The notes below the pieces were generated by a model, which was not told the origin of the DNA, ran no database searches, and worked only from the letters and a program-made list of their open reading frames with translations. A stretch of DNA of 64,000 nucleotides from an uncultured Chitinophaga sp. Lineage in GTDB: Bacteria; Bacteroidota; Bacteroidia; Chitinophagales; Chitinophagaceae. The position numbers and the translations under genes were made by a program. The stretch lies in NCBI RefSeq assembly GCF_902168175.1, contig NZ_CABHOU010000072.1, forward strand, positions 186,001 to 250,000, written 5' to 3'. Shown piece by piece: positions 26,755 to 36,530 of this stretch (position 1 is its first letter; every line of letters begins with the position of its first letter).

Positions 26755-29700
26755 ATGAACAGGACTTCTACACAATGGGTCAAAAGATTAATTTCATGTA
26801 CTATTCCGCTATTATCCCTTACGTCGCTTACTACGTTCGGGAACAGTACGGTTGTGCCGGTACATATTGTGTTTTATGAAGATCTGCTGAAAGGAAAAGT
26901 AACAGATGAAAACGGCCAGCCGCTGCCCGGAGTAAGCGTCCGGTACAAGCATAACGGCAATGCGGTGCAAACCGATGCCGAAGGCCGTTTCAGTATTGTT
27001 GCCCAGCCAGGCAAAACAACGCTGGTGTTTTCTTTTATTGGGTATAAGACACGGGAGGTTACGATTACAGGCGGACTACCAGCCGAAATTACACTGCAAA
27101 CAGATCCTACTTCTTTGCACGATGTGGTGGTACTGGGGTACCAGTCGCTGGACAGGAAAAATACCACACAGGCGGCTGTAAGAGTACGGCACAACGAAGA
27201 GTTGCGTGCACCGGCCAATAGTTTTGACCAGTTAATGACCGGGCACCTTGCCGGGGTTAACGTCATTAACTCTTCAGGATTGGTAGGCGAACGGGTGGCC
27301 ATCCGCGTCAGAGGGGCGTCTTCTATCTCCTCTTCCTCTTCCAGTAACCCCCTGATCGTGATTGACGGGGTGCCGGTGCTTTCCGGTAATTCCGCTACCC
27401 TGAGCTACAACCCTATTAACGCCCTGTCGTCTATTAACCCGGCCGATATTGAAAGTATACAGGTGTTGAAAGATGCTGCCGCTGCCGCCATCTACGGTTC
27501 CCGCGCAGCAGCCGGTGTATTGCTGGTTACTACCAAAAAGGGAAAGGCCGGGGCTGGTAACATTACCTACAGTGCCGATCTTGGTTTGGTGAAACCTGGC
27601 AATAAGCTGGATGTGCTGAACGCTGAGAGTTATAATACTACGATCAATCAAATGCGTACGAATGCAGGTCTTGCTCCCCTTGCGGCTTACGAGCAAAATA
27701 CCGACGGTTCTGATAAGGTGGTGGATACCGACTGGCAGGATATATTATTCCACGATGGCGGTGTTCAGCAACACCAGCTTTCATTCAGCGGTGGTTCCGA
27801 CAAATACAACTACTACGGATCGGGCAACTATTATAACTACGATAACTACCTCCGTAATAACACCCTGCAAAGGATCAGCGGGCGTTTAAATGCTTCAGCC
27901 AAGGTGAAAGAGTGGCTTACTGCCGGTCTTAATATGCAATACTCCAGGGCTAAACAATTGGGTTTTGGGAGAGATGCGGGCACTAACGTGAACGCAATGC
28001 CACGTTCTTTCATGACGTACTTCCCGAACGTGCGGGTGTATAATGACGATGGCAGCTATTATCACGGTCGTGGTGGAAATGGCGGGGTTATTGGCGGTGC
28101 CAATTACCCGAATCCACTGGCTACTTTGGAACAAAACCGCGACGACCAGGAAACACGCCGTTTCATAGGCAGCATGTACCTGGAAGCTACGCCCGTAAAA
28201 GGACTTACGGTCAAGTCGCAGTTCAATACCGACCTTGTATCGGGTACCGAAACGGTGTTCTGGCACCCGCGTACGCCTGATGGTACTACCGCGGGGTTCA
28301 ATGGCATTAGCTTTAACGCGTACAGCAACTTTAATACCTGGGCATGGTATACTACCGCTCAATATAAAACCCTGTTCGGCGCCGACAATGAACACAGCCT
28401 GAGCGTGTTGGCCGGTATGGAGTTTACCCGCCGCCGTGCCAAAAGTGTGCAGCCTTACGGTTATGGATTAAAAGACCCGCAATTCACGTACCTCAGCGTA
28501 GAGAACTATACCACCTTTGGTTCGGCCGCAGGTTTTATGTTTAACGACGGACTGGCCTCCTACTTTGCGAGCGCTAACTATTCGTATAAAGACAAATACA
28601 TCGCCGCACTTAACCTGCGTGCGGATTACAACTCTAACTTCATCGGTAATAACCAGCGTGGCCTTTTTCCGGCCGTATCGGCAGGCTGGCGTTTAAGTGA
28701 AGAGGATTTCCTGAAACACAGTTATGTGGTAAATGACCTGAAGCTGCGCGCCAGTTACGGATTAACTGGTAATGCGAGCGTAGGTTACTTCCCTGCCCTG
28801 GCTACGTACCAAACTTACCAGTATGGCGACCTTACTGCGATCAACATCAGTACGGCGGGCAACGCCGCCCTTAAATGGGAGAAAAGCGGCCAGGCTAACA
28901 TTGGTGCCGACGCTTCGCTGTTAAGCAACCGCCTGCATGTAACTACCGACTGGTTTGTAAAAACGAGTAAGGACCTCATCCTGCAAAGCCCGGTATTGTC
29001 TACCGCCGGTATGCCTAACAACTCCCTCGCACAAAATATAGGTAAGCTTCGCACCACGGGAACTGAATTGTCTTTGTCGGGTAGCCCGGTACTTAATTCC
29101 AAATGGTGGTGGACTTCCGACTTCAACATCAGTTATATCAAAAATAAGGTACTGGCCACCAATGCCAATGGCGATCCGCTGTTCGAAGGTATGGGCATAG
29201 CAAAACCTGGTGAGGAACTGGGAACGTTTAACCTGCTTCGTTTTAAGGAAGTAGATGCAGCTACCGGAAGAGCCGTATTTCTTGATAAAGACGGTAATGC
29301 GAAAATGTATAACCCCGCTAACGCCAGCTGGACAAACCCGGAAACAGGACAGGCGGTGACGGCTATTTCCGGCACAGACAAGGTAGCTCTTAGCGGTAAA
29401 ACGCCTTACCCTAAATTCCAGGGCGGCTTCTTTAACACCCTGGGTTATGGCGACTGGGAAGTGCGTGTGGGCCTTCAATACGCATTTGGTTATTACGTAT
29501 ACAATCAAACCCTGGCCAGTTTGATGGACCAAACCAATGCCTACAACAAATCCACAGAGATACTGGAAGCATGGAGTAAAAGTGGCCAGCCGGCTGAGTA
29601 CCCGGCCTTGTACTGGGGCGATAACCAGTCGATGCAGGAGTCGAGCCTGTGGCTGGAGAAAGCGGGCTTTTTACGCGTAAGAGAAATTACCCTGGCTTAT

Positions 29701-29907
29701 AATGTTCCCGCTACTTTACTGAAACGCGCTAAGATGGACAGGGTGCGGGTATATGTGCAGGCACAAAACCCTTTCCTGTTCACATCGTACAAAGGCATGG
29801 ACCCTGAGGCTAACGCCACCGGTAACACGAATATCGGGCTGGGGATCGACAGCTTCCGTCCGTTTATGGCGAAAACGTTTATGGCAGGTATCACGATCAG
29901 TTTATAA
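26755..29907 (+). CDS. SusC/RagA-family TonB-linked outer membrane receptor
   Basis: 1050 residues. The start is set at ATG 26755 because it opens a signal-peptide-like segment (VKRLISCTIPLLSLTSLTTF); an in-frame GTG at 26686 is a weak alternative. The carboxypeptidase regulatory-like domain spans about 45-120 (LKGKVTDENGQPLPGVSVRY). The plug domain spans about 130-250 (HDVVVLGYQS, LIVIDGVPVLSGN, AAIYGSRAAAGVLLVTTKKG). The rest is barrel. An unusual serine run (ASSISSSSSSNPL) occurs in the plug. It pairs with the SusD gene 17 bases downstream. The ligand is not evident, as there are no glycoside hydrolases nearby. Confidence 0.95.
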   Translation: MNRTSTQWVKRLISCTIPLLSLTSLTTFGNSTVVPVHIVFYEDLLKGKVTDENGQPLPGVSVRYKHNGNAVQTDAEGRFSIVAQPGKTTLVFSFIGYKTREVTITGGLPAEITLQTDPTSLHDVVVLGYQSLDRKNTTQAAVRVRHNEELRAPANSFDQLMTGHLAGVNVINSSGLVGERVAIRVRGASSISSSSSSNPLIVIDGVPVLSGNSATLSYNPINALSSINPADIESIQVLKDAAAAAIYGSRAAAGVLLVTTKKGKAGAGNITYSADLGLVKPGNKLDVLNAESYNTTINQMRTNAGLAPLAAYEQNTDGSDKVVDTDWQDILFHDGGVQQHQLSFSGGSDKYNYYGSGNYYNYDNYLRNNTLQRISGRLNASAKVKEWLTAGLNMQYSRAKQLGFGRDAGTNVNAMPRSFMTYFPNVRVYNDDGSYYHGRGGNGGVIGGANYPNPLATLEQNRDDQETRRFIGSMYLEATPVKGLTVKSQFNTDLVSGTETVFWHPRTPDGTTAGFNGISFNAYSNFNTWAWYTTAQYKTLFGADNEHSLSVLAGMEFTRRRAKSVQPYGYGLKDPQFTYLSVENYTTFGSAAGFMFNDGLASYFASANYSYKDKYIAALNLRADYNSNFIGNNQRGLFPAVSAGWRLSEEDFLKHSYVVNDLKLRASYGLTGNASVGYFPALATYQTYQYGDLTAINISTAGNAALKWEKSGQANIGADASLLSNRLHVTTDWFVKTSKDLILQSPVLSTAGMPNNSLAQNIGKLRTTGTELSLSGSPVLNSKWWWTSDFNISYIKNKVLATNANGDPLFEGMGIAKPGEELGTFNLLRFKEVDAATGRAVFLDKDGNAKMYNPANASWTNPETGQAVTAISGTDKVALSGKTPYPKFQGGFFNTLGYGDWEVRVGLQYAFGYYVYNQTLASLMDQTNAYNKSTEILEAWSKSGQPAEYPALYWGDNQSMQESSLWLEKAGFLRVREITLAYNVPATLLKRAKMDRVRVYVQAQNPFLFTSYKGMDPEANATGNTNIGLGIDSFRPFMAKTFMAGITISL

Positions 29908-29924
29908 AACAGAAAGAAGAAGAG

Positions 29925-31370
29925 ATGAAAATACTATATAAATGGTTGCCTGTACTGGCGGTAGTGCTGTTAACAGCCTGCCACGACGAGGTAACCAATA
30001 TCGATCCGGAAAATAAGATCAATACCGCGCTGGTGTTTTCAACGCCTGCCAGGATGGAGCAGGCCGTGATAGGCTGTTACAATTCCCTGCAGGCCGGCAA
30101 TATGTTACAGGCCCGCGCGCTGGTGTATGCAGATGTATTGGGAGAAGATGTGATTAACCGCACTTCCAATTTCGGAGATATTCCAAGATATACCACCTTA
30201 TCGTCTAACGCCATGGCAGCAGGCTTGTGGCAGGCCGGTTATAAGGCCATTGCAGATGCTAACCGCGTGATTGCAGGTATAGATGCCAATCGTACCAATA
30301 CTACGCCTGAACAGGCAGATATGTGGATCGCAGAGGCTAAGTTCGTAAGGGCCATGGCGCATTTTTACCTGGTAAACCTGTTCGCCCAGCCTTATGTGTT
30401 TACTACTGACGCTTCGCACCTGGGTATTCCGATCATGACGCAGGCCTTCTACAGTAACGATCCCGCGGCCAATCAGCCCCGCAGTTCCGTAAAGCTGGTG
30501 TACGACCAGGTGATCAAAGACCTTACAGAAGCGCTGCCGGTATTACCTCCCTCCTACGGCACGTCGTATCAGTCTAAAACAAGAGCCACCAAAGCGGCTG
30601 CAGCTGCCTTTTTATCAAGAGTGTACCTGTATAAAGAAGATTTTGAGAACGCGAAAACTTATGCCTGGGATGTGATCAATAAACAGTATGGCGATTTCGG
30701 ACTTAATACGCAGCCTTCACAAACGTATGGCGCTAATAACTACCTCACGAACGAAAGCATCTTCTCTATACCCAGTAAAGCGGGCGATTTTGAAGCCGGT
30801 TTTACATTAACTGCGCACTACACCACTTCTACCGATCTTTATATCAACCCGGACTTTCTGAATATCACCATCAATCCATGGTTGGCAGTGGATGATAAAA
30901 GACGCACACAACTGACGGGTAACAACGCTACTTTGGGTGTGCCGGTTACGCTGAAATACAGGGATGTGGCCGACTGGGCACCGGTATTCCGGTATGCTGA
31001 AGTATTGCTGAACTATGCCGAAGCCGCAGGGAAACTGGCTGCTACAGTAGATGCGGAAGCGCTGGCAAGGCTGAACGAAGTACGTAACCGCTCAAGGGTG
31101 AGCGCCGCTCCGTATACTAATATTACTATCAACAGCAAACAATTACTGATCGACGCGGTATTGGCGGAACGGCGTATTGAACTGGCTTTTGAAGGCCACC
31201 GTATTTTTGACCTGAACCGTAACAAAATGAAACTCACGAACAAACGTGATTTCGACTTTAATACACGGGTGGCCGATCAGGATTTTGGCGCGGATAAACG
31301 TATATTGCCAGTGCCGCTGATCGAAATACAACGTAGCCGCGGCGTACTGGAAAGAAATCCGGGCTATTAA
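29925..31370 (+). CDS. SusD/RagB-family nutrient-binding outer membrane lipoprotein
   Basis: 481-residue lipoprotein (lipobox LTAC, Cys19) that caps the SusC pore and binds the ligand at the surface. SusD-type features include the N-terminal TPR-like helices (EQAVIGCYNSLQAGNM, WIAEAKFVRAMAHFYLVNLF) and the C-terminal ERRIELAFEGHRIFDLNRN and ILPVPLIEIQRSRG. Second gene of the operon. Confidence 0.95.
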   Translation: MKILYKWLPVLAVVLLTACHDEVTNIDPENKINTALVFSTPARMEQAVIGCYNSLQAGNMLQARALVYADVLGEDVINRTSNFGDIPRYTTLSSNAMAAGLWQAGYKAIADANRVIAGIDANRTNTTPEQADMWIAEAKFVRAMAHFYLVNLFAQPYVFTTDASHLGIPIMTQAFYSNDPAANQPRSSVKLVYDQVIKDLTEALPVLPPSYGTSYQSKTRATKAAAAAFLSRVYLYKEDFENAKTYAWDVINKQYGDFGLNTQPSQTYGANNYLTNESIFSIPSKAGDFEAGFTLTAHYTTSTDLYINPDFLNITINPWLAVDDKRRTQLTGNNATLGVPVTLKYRDVADWAPVFRYAEVLLNYAEAAGKLAATVDAEALARLNEVRNRSRVSAAPYTNITINSKQLLIDAVLAERRIELAFEGHRIFDLNRNKMKLTNKRDFDFNTRVADQDFGADKRILPVPLIEIQRSRGVLERNPGY

Positions 31371-31381
31371 CCTCTTAGAAT

Positions 31382-32491
31382 ATGAACAGGTATTTTCTCT
31401 TTTTCGGACTAATATTTCTCATCTCCTGCCAGCCTTTTAACCAGCAGGGCGCCAGCCAGATGGTCACTATCCAGGGCACGCTTAACGGTTACGATACGGG
31501 CACGATCATCATGACCGACCCGCTGGACCGCAACGCGGCTTCGGATACTATTCAGGTAACGAAGGGCAGGTTTGTTTGGTCGGGCACGGTGGATAGTATT
31601 AAGGCGGTGTACCTGGTGATTAAGGATACGCCCTACGACAATGGTGTACACTTGTTCCTGGAACCGGGTAACGTATATGTAACCGGCGGTAAATCGTCGG
31701 CCGACATTGTGCAGCTAAGCGGCACACCGGAAAACGAGCGGCTCGATTCGCTGAATAAGGTGTTCGATGGATTGTCTAAACCCCTTCAGGGTTACGGCAA
31801 TGCTTATGCTAAAGCGGTGCAGGAGAACGATCTGGCCACTATCGATAGTTTAACGCAGCTTTACTATAAGGTATCGCTGCAAAAAAAGCAGGCGCTCAGG
31901 AACTATATCGCACAGCATGGCAGCTCTTACGCCACTATGTTTGCCATGTACAACCTATACCAGTATAACCCCGACGGTAAAAGCCTGCAGGAGTTATATG
32001 CCACATTGCCGCCCGCACTGCAGGCCTCTCCGATGGGTGTTAAACTGAAGGACCGGCTGGATGGCGCATTAAGAACGCAGATAGGCGGTGCTGCGCCCGA
32101 CTTTATACTGAACGACGCCAAAGGCAACCCGGTTGCCCTCTCGTCCTTAAAAGGCAAATACGTACTGCTCGACTTCTGGGCCAGCTGGTGTGTGCCCTGC
32201 CGCTTCGAGAATAAGAACCTCGTAAAAGCATACGCTGGTTATAAGGATAAAGGTTTCGAAATACTGGGCCTCTCTATCGATACCGACCGTAATGCCTGGC
32301 AGCAGGCCATTGCCGAAGACGGGCTGAACTGGATGCACGTCATCGACCAGAAAGCACGCGAAAGCGAGGTGTATAAACTGTACACCGTAGGCGGTATACC
32401 TATGAACTTCCTGATCGATAAAGAAGGCAAAATAGTGGGTAAAGGATTGAGAGGAAAAGAACTGGAAACTTTGCTGCAACAGGTGTTATAA
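31382..32491 (+). CDS. TlpA-like thiol-disulfide oxidoreductase lipoprotein
   Basis: 369 residues, lipoprotein signal (LIFLISC, Cys16). The N-terminal region (about 25-125) is the DUF4369 type found before such thioredoxin domains. The C-terminal thioredoxin-like domain (about 230-369) has WCVPC (269-273, redox Cys270 and Cys273) within LLDFWASWCVPCRF, and the cis-proline loop GIPMNFLID. It probably reduces or isomerises disulfides in the periplasm. It is third in the susCD operon, 11 bases after susD, a common Bacteroidota grouping. Confidence 0.93.
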   Translation: MNRYFLFFGLIFLISCQPFNQQGASQMVTIQGTLNGYDTGTIIMTDPLDRNAASDTIQVTKGRFVWSGTVDSIKAVYLVIKDTPYDNGVHLFLEPGNVYVTGGKSSADIVQLSGTPENERLDSLNKVFDGLSKPLQGYGNAYAKAVQENDLATIDSLTQLYYKVSLQKKQALRNYIAQHGSSYATMFAMYNLYQYNPDGKSLQELYATLPPALQASPMGVKLKDRLDGALRTQIGGAAPDFILNDAKGNPVALSSLKGKYVLLDFWASWCVPCRFENKNLVKAYAGYKDKGFEILGLSIDTDRNAWQQAIAEDGLNWMHVIDQKARESEVYKLYTVGGIPMNFLIDKEGKIVGKGLRGKELETLLQQVL

Positions 32492-32510
32492 AACTTATTG
32501 AAGCTGATAA

Positions 32511-32547
32511 TGGAACGGCCGGCGCGTAAAAGCACCGACCGTTTTTA
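32511..32547 (+). terminator. Terminator of the susC-susD-tlpA operon
   Basis: An imperfect hairpin AACGGCCGGCGC/GCACCGACCGTT with a short loop is followed by TTTTTAT, 20 bases past the tlpA-like stop codon. Confidence 0.65.
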
Positions 32548-32565
32548 TGTATACCGGAAATACAA

Positions 32566-32590
32566 CGGCCGGCGATACTTTCGCCGGCCG
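32566..32590. repeat. Strong perfect hairpin between convergent genes
   Basis: A 10-bp perfect stem CGGCCGGCGA/TCGCCGGCCG with loop TACTT. It has no T run on either side. It repeats the CGGCCGGCG core of the terminator just upstream, so it may be a second, U-less stop or stability element for the convergent transcripts. Confidence 0.7.
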
Positions 32591-32621
32591 CTTATCTATG
32601 GAATAGTTACAGAAAACAGGA

Positions 32622-33368
32622 TTAGTTCCTCGAATTTATCTTAGACAGCAGTCGCAGTATTTCCAGGTACAACCACACGATGGTTACCATAAGGCCGAAA
32701 GCGCAATACCATTCGAAGTATTTAGGCGCGCCGCCCACAGAACCTTTCTCTATCATATCGAAGTCGAGCAGCAGGCTTAACGACGCTATGCCCACAACCA
32801 CCAGTGAAAATATAATACCGAAGGTAGAGCCTTCGTGCAGGAATGGAATGCTGATGTTAAAGAAGCTGAGACCGAAAGCCACCAGGTAGAATATACCGAT
32901 ACCGGCAATGGCCACGAACATAATAGAACGGAAAGTTTCAGTTACCCTGATGATGCGGAAAGCATACAGCAACAGCATGGCGATTACCACAGAGAAGGTA
33001 AGGCCTACTGCCTGCGTAACAATGCCTGCATATTTAGCCGCATAAAAGGCAGAAACAGCGCCCAGGAACAAGCCTTCTGCTATGGCATAAGCCGGCGCGA
33101 GGAAGCCAGACCATTCTTTCTTAAACGTGATCACTAAACCCAGGATCAGCGCCACGATAACGCCACCGATCAGGTATGGAAAGATGTTAACGCCTCTCAT
33201 AAACTGACCCCATGAAAACGCGGAGGATGCCAGCAGCAACAGGAATAAGTAGCCGGTTTTTGCCACAGTGCCTTTAATCGTCATCAGTTCTCCGTCCAGG
33301 CGCATGGTAGACGCCTTCTGGAACGTTTCTTCTTTCAGTACAGGATTACTCGATTGAAATAGTGCCAT
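32622..33368 (-). CDS. Bax inhibitor-1/YccA-family membrane protein
   Basis: 248 residues with seven membrane helices, the size and topology of the BI-1/YccA (TMBIM) family. The start is ATG 33368 (MALFQSSNPVLKEETFQKAS); the TTG upstream is rejected. The N-terminal soluble stretch carries the TMRLDGELMTIKGTV segment usual in Bacteroidota homologues. Members act as pH-sensitive calcium leaks or modulate FtsH; the role here is unknown. Confidence 0.92.
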   Translation of the reverse strand: MALFQSSNPVLKEETFQKASTMRLDGELMTIKGTVAKTGYLFLLLLASSAFSWGQFMRGVNIFPYLIGGVIVALILGLVITFKKEWSGFLAPAYAIAEGLFLGAVSAFYAAKYAGIVTQAVGLTFSVVIAMLLLYAFRIIRVTETFRSIMFVAIAGIGIFYLVAFGLSFFNISIPFLHEGSTFGIIFSLVVVGIASLSLLLDFDMIEKGSVGGAPKYFEWYCAFGLMVTIVWLYLEILRLLSKINSRN

Positions 33369-33460
33369 AATTAAAAACAATTAATGAATACGTAAAGATA
33401 CAATGAAATAAATTAACCGGCCGGGCTTGCTGTTAAAATTATCATAATGTGTATCATATT

Positions 33461-33498
33461 GTAAAAAAGAAAGCAGCGAAGGATATGACCTCCGCTGC
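33461..33498 (-). terminator. Terminator of the DUF6600 gene
   Basis: On the minus strand a GCAGCGGAGG/CCTTCGCTGC stem (one wobble) is followed by TTTCTTTTTT, starting 28 bases past the stop codon. Confidence 0.85.
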
Positions 33499-33525
33499 CC
33501 TTCATTATATCAAAACGATTTGTAC

Positions 33526-35043
33526 TTAAGATTCCCGGGTGCCTCTTCTGCCGCCACGGTCGGAATTGCCGGACTGCTGCCTTGGCTGCTCGCTGCGCTG
33601 CGGTTGCTGGCGCTCGAAACTGCGGTTGGGTGACGACTGCCTTGGCTGATCAATAACACGTGAACGCTGCTCCTGCTGCTGGCGCTGTTCAGGCATCGCC
33701 CTGCGCTGTTCTGTTTGCGGCTGCCGCTGCGGAATATTACGCTCGGCCGGGCGACTGCGTTCAAAGGTGTTTGAACGATTGTTATCGGGCGTGGCGCTCC
33801 GGTTGTTATTCCATGGATTTTCCCTGTTCTCCCGCGCATTATTACTACGATCTATCGTACGGTCGGGCAGGTTGTTCCGGTTACGGTCTATCGTACGGTC
33901 AGGCACATTGTTCCTGTTATCACGTACTTCAGGCGTATTGCTGTTATTATTCCGGTCGAACGTACGGTCGGGCAGGTTGTTCCGGTTACGATCTGTCGTA
34001 CGGTCAGGCGTATTGTTGTTATTGTTACGGTCGAACGTACGGTCAGGCAGATTATTCCTGTTGCCACGGTTTTCAGTTACGCCGTTACGATCGTTATCAC
34101 GCGAAAACTGGTTATCGAAACTACGCTGGTTATTGCGGTCGTTGCGATCGTTAGGGCGGTTGTTGTTATCGTTGTTCCTCGACCAGTTACCGTTGTTACG
34201 ATCGTTGCCTGGCCTTCCGGCTTCGTTGCGGCTAATTACCCTTGATGGTGCGGGTGTGGGCCTGGTGCTGCCTGCACCGCTGTTACTGGCGTACTGCCTA
34301 ACCTCGGGCCTGTACATCCTTACACTGCCACGCTCCTGGCGGTCCATACCCGGGCGACGCTCGCTGCGCACAGAGGCCGGTGAAAGTGTGCGGCCGGTGC
34401 TGCGGCGGTAATAACCGGCATCGGGGCCATTAATATAAGTGCGTCGATTGTAAACGTACGTGTTGTTCACGATCACCGTGTTGTTGTAATAAACATTGTT
34501 TTGCCTGAACGGCGCGCAATGGTTATAGAACGAACGGTGGCCCAGCCACCTGGTTTCCAGGAATACCCAGTGGTTAACGGGTACAGCAAAACCGGAAGAA
34601 ATAGACATGCTGATACTGATGCCAGGCCCTAATGGTGCCCAGCCGCAGGTGGCGGCGTTATTTCTCCAGCTAACCCAGGCCGGCCCCCATTCATAACCAG
34701 GTATCCATACCCAGCCATAGAACGGGTCCATACGCCAGCGCCCGTAATGAAACGGCGCCCAGCCCCAATTGTAGCTGGATACCCAGGTCCACCCGTAAGT
34801 GGTGTATGCCCAGTTACCATTGGTGTAATAAGGTCTGAAATCAGCACCTGCATTGGGTTGCCATACGTAACCATATTCAGGATCATCGATCCATTGGCCG
34901 TATGGGCTTAGTTCATCGTAAAAAGTCTGGTAGGATACCGGGCCGTCATCATAATAATCCTGCAATGGACTAGCGGTGGCTAAAGTGGGCATAGCAGCTA
35001 TGAATATTCCCGCGAACAAGGCGACTGTGAATACTTTTTTCAT
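33526..35043 (-). CDS. DUF6600-type secreted protein with Asn/Arg-rich repetitive tail
   Basis: 505 residues. The start is ATG 35043, opening a signal peptide (MKKVFTVALFAGIFIAAMPT, ending near ATAS). Residues about 30-190 form the aromatic YxxW-rich region of this family (FYDELSPYGQWIDDPEYGYV, GWTWVSSYNWGWAPFHYGRW). From about residue 250 it is low-complexity: repeats of NRNNLPDRTFDRNNN type between about 335 and 430, then a Gln/Arg/Pro tail. The tail is very basic and likely disordered; it could bind nucleic acid or anionic polymer, which is inference. No enzyme motif is seen. Confidence 0.85.
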   Translation of the reverse strand: MKKVFTVALFAGIFIAAMPTLATASPLQDYYDDGPVSYQTFYDELSPYGQWIDDPEYGYVWQPNAGADFRPYYTNGNWAYTTYGWTWVSSYNWGWAPFHYGRWRMDPFYGWVWIPGYEWGPAWVSWRNNAATCGWAPLGPGISISMSISSGFAVPVNHWVFLETRWLGHRSFYNHCAPFRQNNVYYNNTVIVNNTYVYNRRTYINGPDAGYYRRSTGRTLSPASVRSERRPGMDRQERGSVRMYRPEVRQYASNSGAGSTRPTPAPSRVISRNEAGRPGNDRNNGNWSRNNDNNNRPNDRNDRNNQRSFDNQFSRDNDRNGVTENRGNRNNLPDRTFDRNNNNNTPDRTTDRNRNNLPDRTFDRNNNSNTPEVRDNRNNVPDRTIDRNRNNLPDRTIDRSNNARENRENPWNNNRSATPDNNRSNTFERSRPAERNIPQRQPQTEQRRAMPEQRQQQEQRSRVIDQPRQSSPNRSFERQQPQRSEQPRQQSGNSDRGGRRGTRES

Positions 35044-35294
35044 AACTATAAATTTTAACTCCCGCAACCCGGGAGCGCTGTTGTTTCCGTGTGTATTGCA
35101 AAACTGTTGCCAGATTTTAAATTGCAACGACTTTAACTATTTGTAAACGTTTTAGCTTTGTTTTTATTTGATTTGACTTACTAAAAACGACTGTACAGCA
35201 ATCAATTGCAATTTTTTAATGCAGACTGCGTTAAAATCTCGCGCCTAAATCATACATTTAAACCGCCGTACCTGCTGATTCAAAAAACTCGATT

Positions 35295-36479
35295 ATGAAC
35301 GTTGTTTGGTTTACCGCCATAGTATTGATGCTGGCCATCCCATCGTTGATCATGCTTTCAGCCTATGCCGGTTCATATATAGCGCCTTACTACCGTTTGC
35401 GCAACAAGGGCTACACGCCACCTGAAAGCTTTACCATCAGTGTAGCGGGCTTCCTGAGTGGCTTGTTAGTGTCGGGTGTTTGTTTTGCTTTTCTGAAACA
35501 TCATTTTTTCAACGGAGAAGACCTCCTTTTTCATATCGTATTATGGCTGCTGTTCCTGCCGTCTGTCAACTTTGTTTTCTGCTCTTTTTTCCCTGCCGGC
35601 CGTAAAGGTTTTTCGATGCGCTGGCTGCTTGGATTATTAGTGGCGCTGTCGGTGTTGCTGGTGATGCTTTACATTTTTGTATTTGCAGGACACAACATCA
35701 GTCATGAGAGCTGGATCAAAGGATCGATTGATATCAGTATCGGCGTAGCGGCCGTGGTGTTTGCCTATTTCTCGGTACGCCAGCGTTTCCGTGACCGTAT
35801 GGCGCAGGAAAACAGTGTTACGCTGCAGCCAGGCAATAAATACATTCTCGTTATCCGGCCCTGGACGGTAGACCGTGATCCCTTTTTCCTGGGAAACATC
35901 TATCGTAATAAGGTGTATAAACAGCTGGCCGGCGATCCGGTGTATTTTATGCAGAACGGTGCTATCCGCGTGGTAGATTTCAAACAGTTCTTCTCTAAAG
36001 CTTTTTCCAACTACATTTCTGCCGTAATGCCGGGCGATTCGCTGGTGCAGGCCGAGGTCGTGATCTGCTCACCCGCCCGTAGTCCGCAGCAGGTGGAGGA
36101 TTTTAAAGTGCTGGCCGAAGGTGCCGCCTGTATCATTGCCATCCCGGGTAATATTGCCAGGCTGGGCCTTGAACTTAATATGATCCGTGAGTACGGCTGG
36201 CAGCAGAAGTTCTTCATCTTTACAAAACCCATCTACCAAAAAATATACGCCCAAATCCTCCTCCCCCTTTTCCAGTGGGTGTTAGACGTACGATCTGTGC
36301 CATGGGAGCAGTTCGCCGCACAAATGGCCCAGTACGGTTACCAGTTGCAGGATACGGCCCCCGAACCCGGCACCATTATCGGCTTTAACCAGTCGATGCA
36401 ACAGCAGCTGCTGGTTTCCGGTGCGCGCAACCCTATGGGTTACGTATTACCCGTTATAGGCCGCCTCGATCGCCCTTAA
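35295..36479 (+). CDS. Membrane protein with five N-terminal helices and a TIR-like cytoplasmic domain
   Basis: 394 residues of unrecognised family. Five hydrophobic helices occupy about 1-175. The C-terminal 220 residues are soluble and have an alternating strand-helix layout: YILVIRPWTVDRDPFF (first strand), AEVVICSPARSPQQVEDFKV, CIIAIPGNIARLGLELNMIR and QQKFFIFTKP. This order resembles a group of membrane proteins whose tail carries a LRSF-D type TIR-like or nucleotide-binding fold; the similarity is from memory and weak. The key acidic residues cannot be assigned. It stands alone, preceded by TAGCTTTG (35153-35160) as a possible -7 element and followed by the long non-coding repeat region. 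Confidence 0.6.
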   Translation: MNVVWFTAIVLMLAIPSLIMLSAYAGSYIAPYYRLRNKGYTPPESFTISVAGFLSGLLVSGVCFAFLKHHFFNGEDLLFHIVLWLLFLPSVNFVFCSFFPAGRKGFSMRWLLGLLVALSVLLVMLYIFVFAGHNISHESWIKGSIDISIGVAAVVFAYFSVRQRFRDRMAQENSVTLQPGNKYILVIRPWTVDRDPFFLGNIYRNKVYKQLAGDPVYFMQNGAIRVVDFKQFFSKAFSNYISAVMPGDSLVQAEVVICSPARSPQQVEDFKVLAEGAACIIAIPGNIARLGLELNMIREYGWQQKFFIFTKPIYQKIYAQILLPLFQWVLDVRSVPWEQFAAQMAQYGYQLQDTAPEPGTIIGFNQSMQQQLLVSGARNPMGYVLPVIGRLDRP

Positions 36480-36530
36480 TTTCCTGGTGTTATATTAACC
36501 CGTTTTCGGCAGGCAAACAGCCTACCGCCC

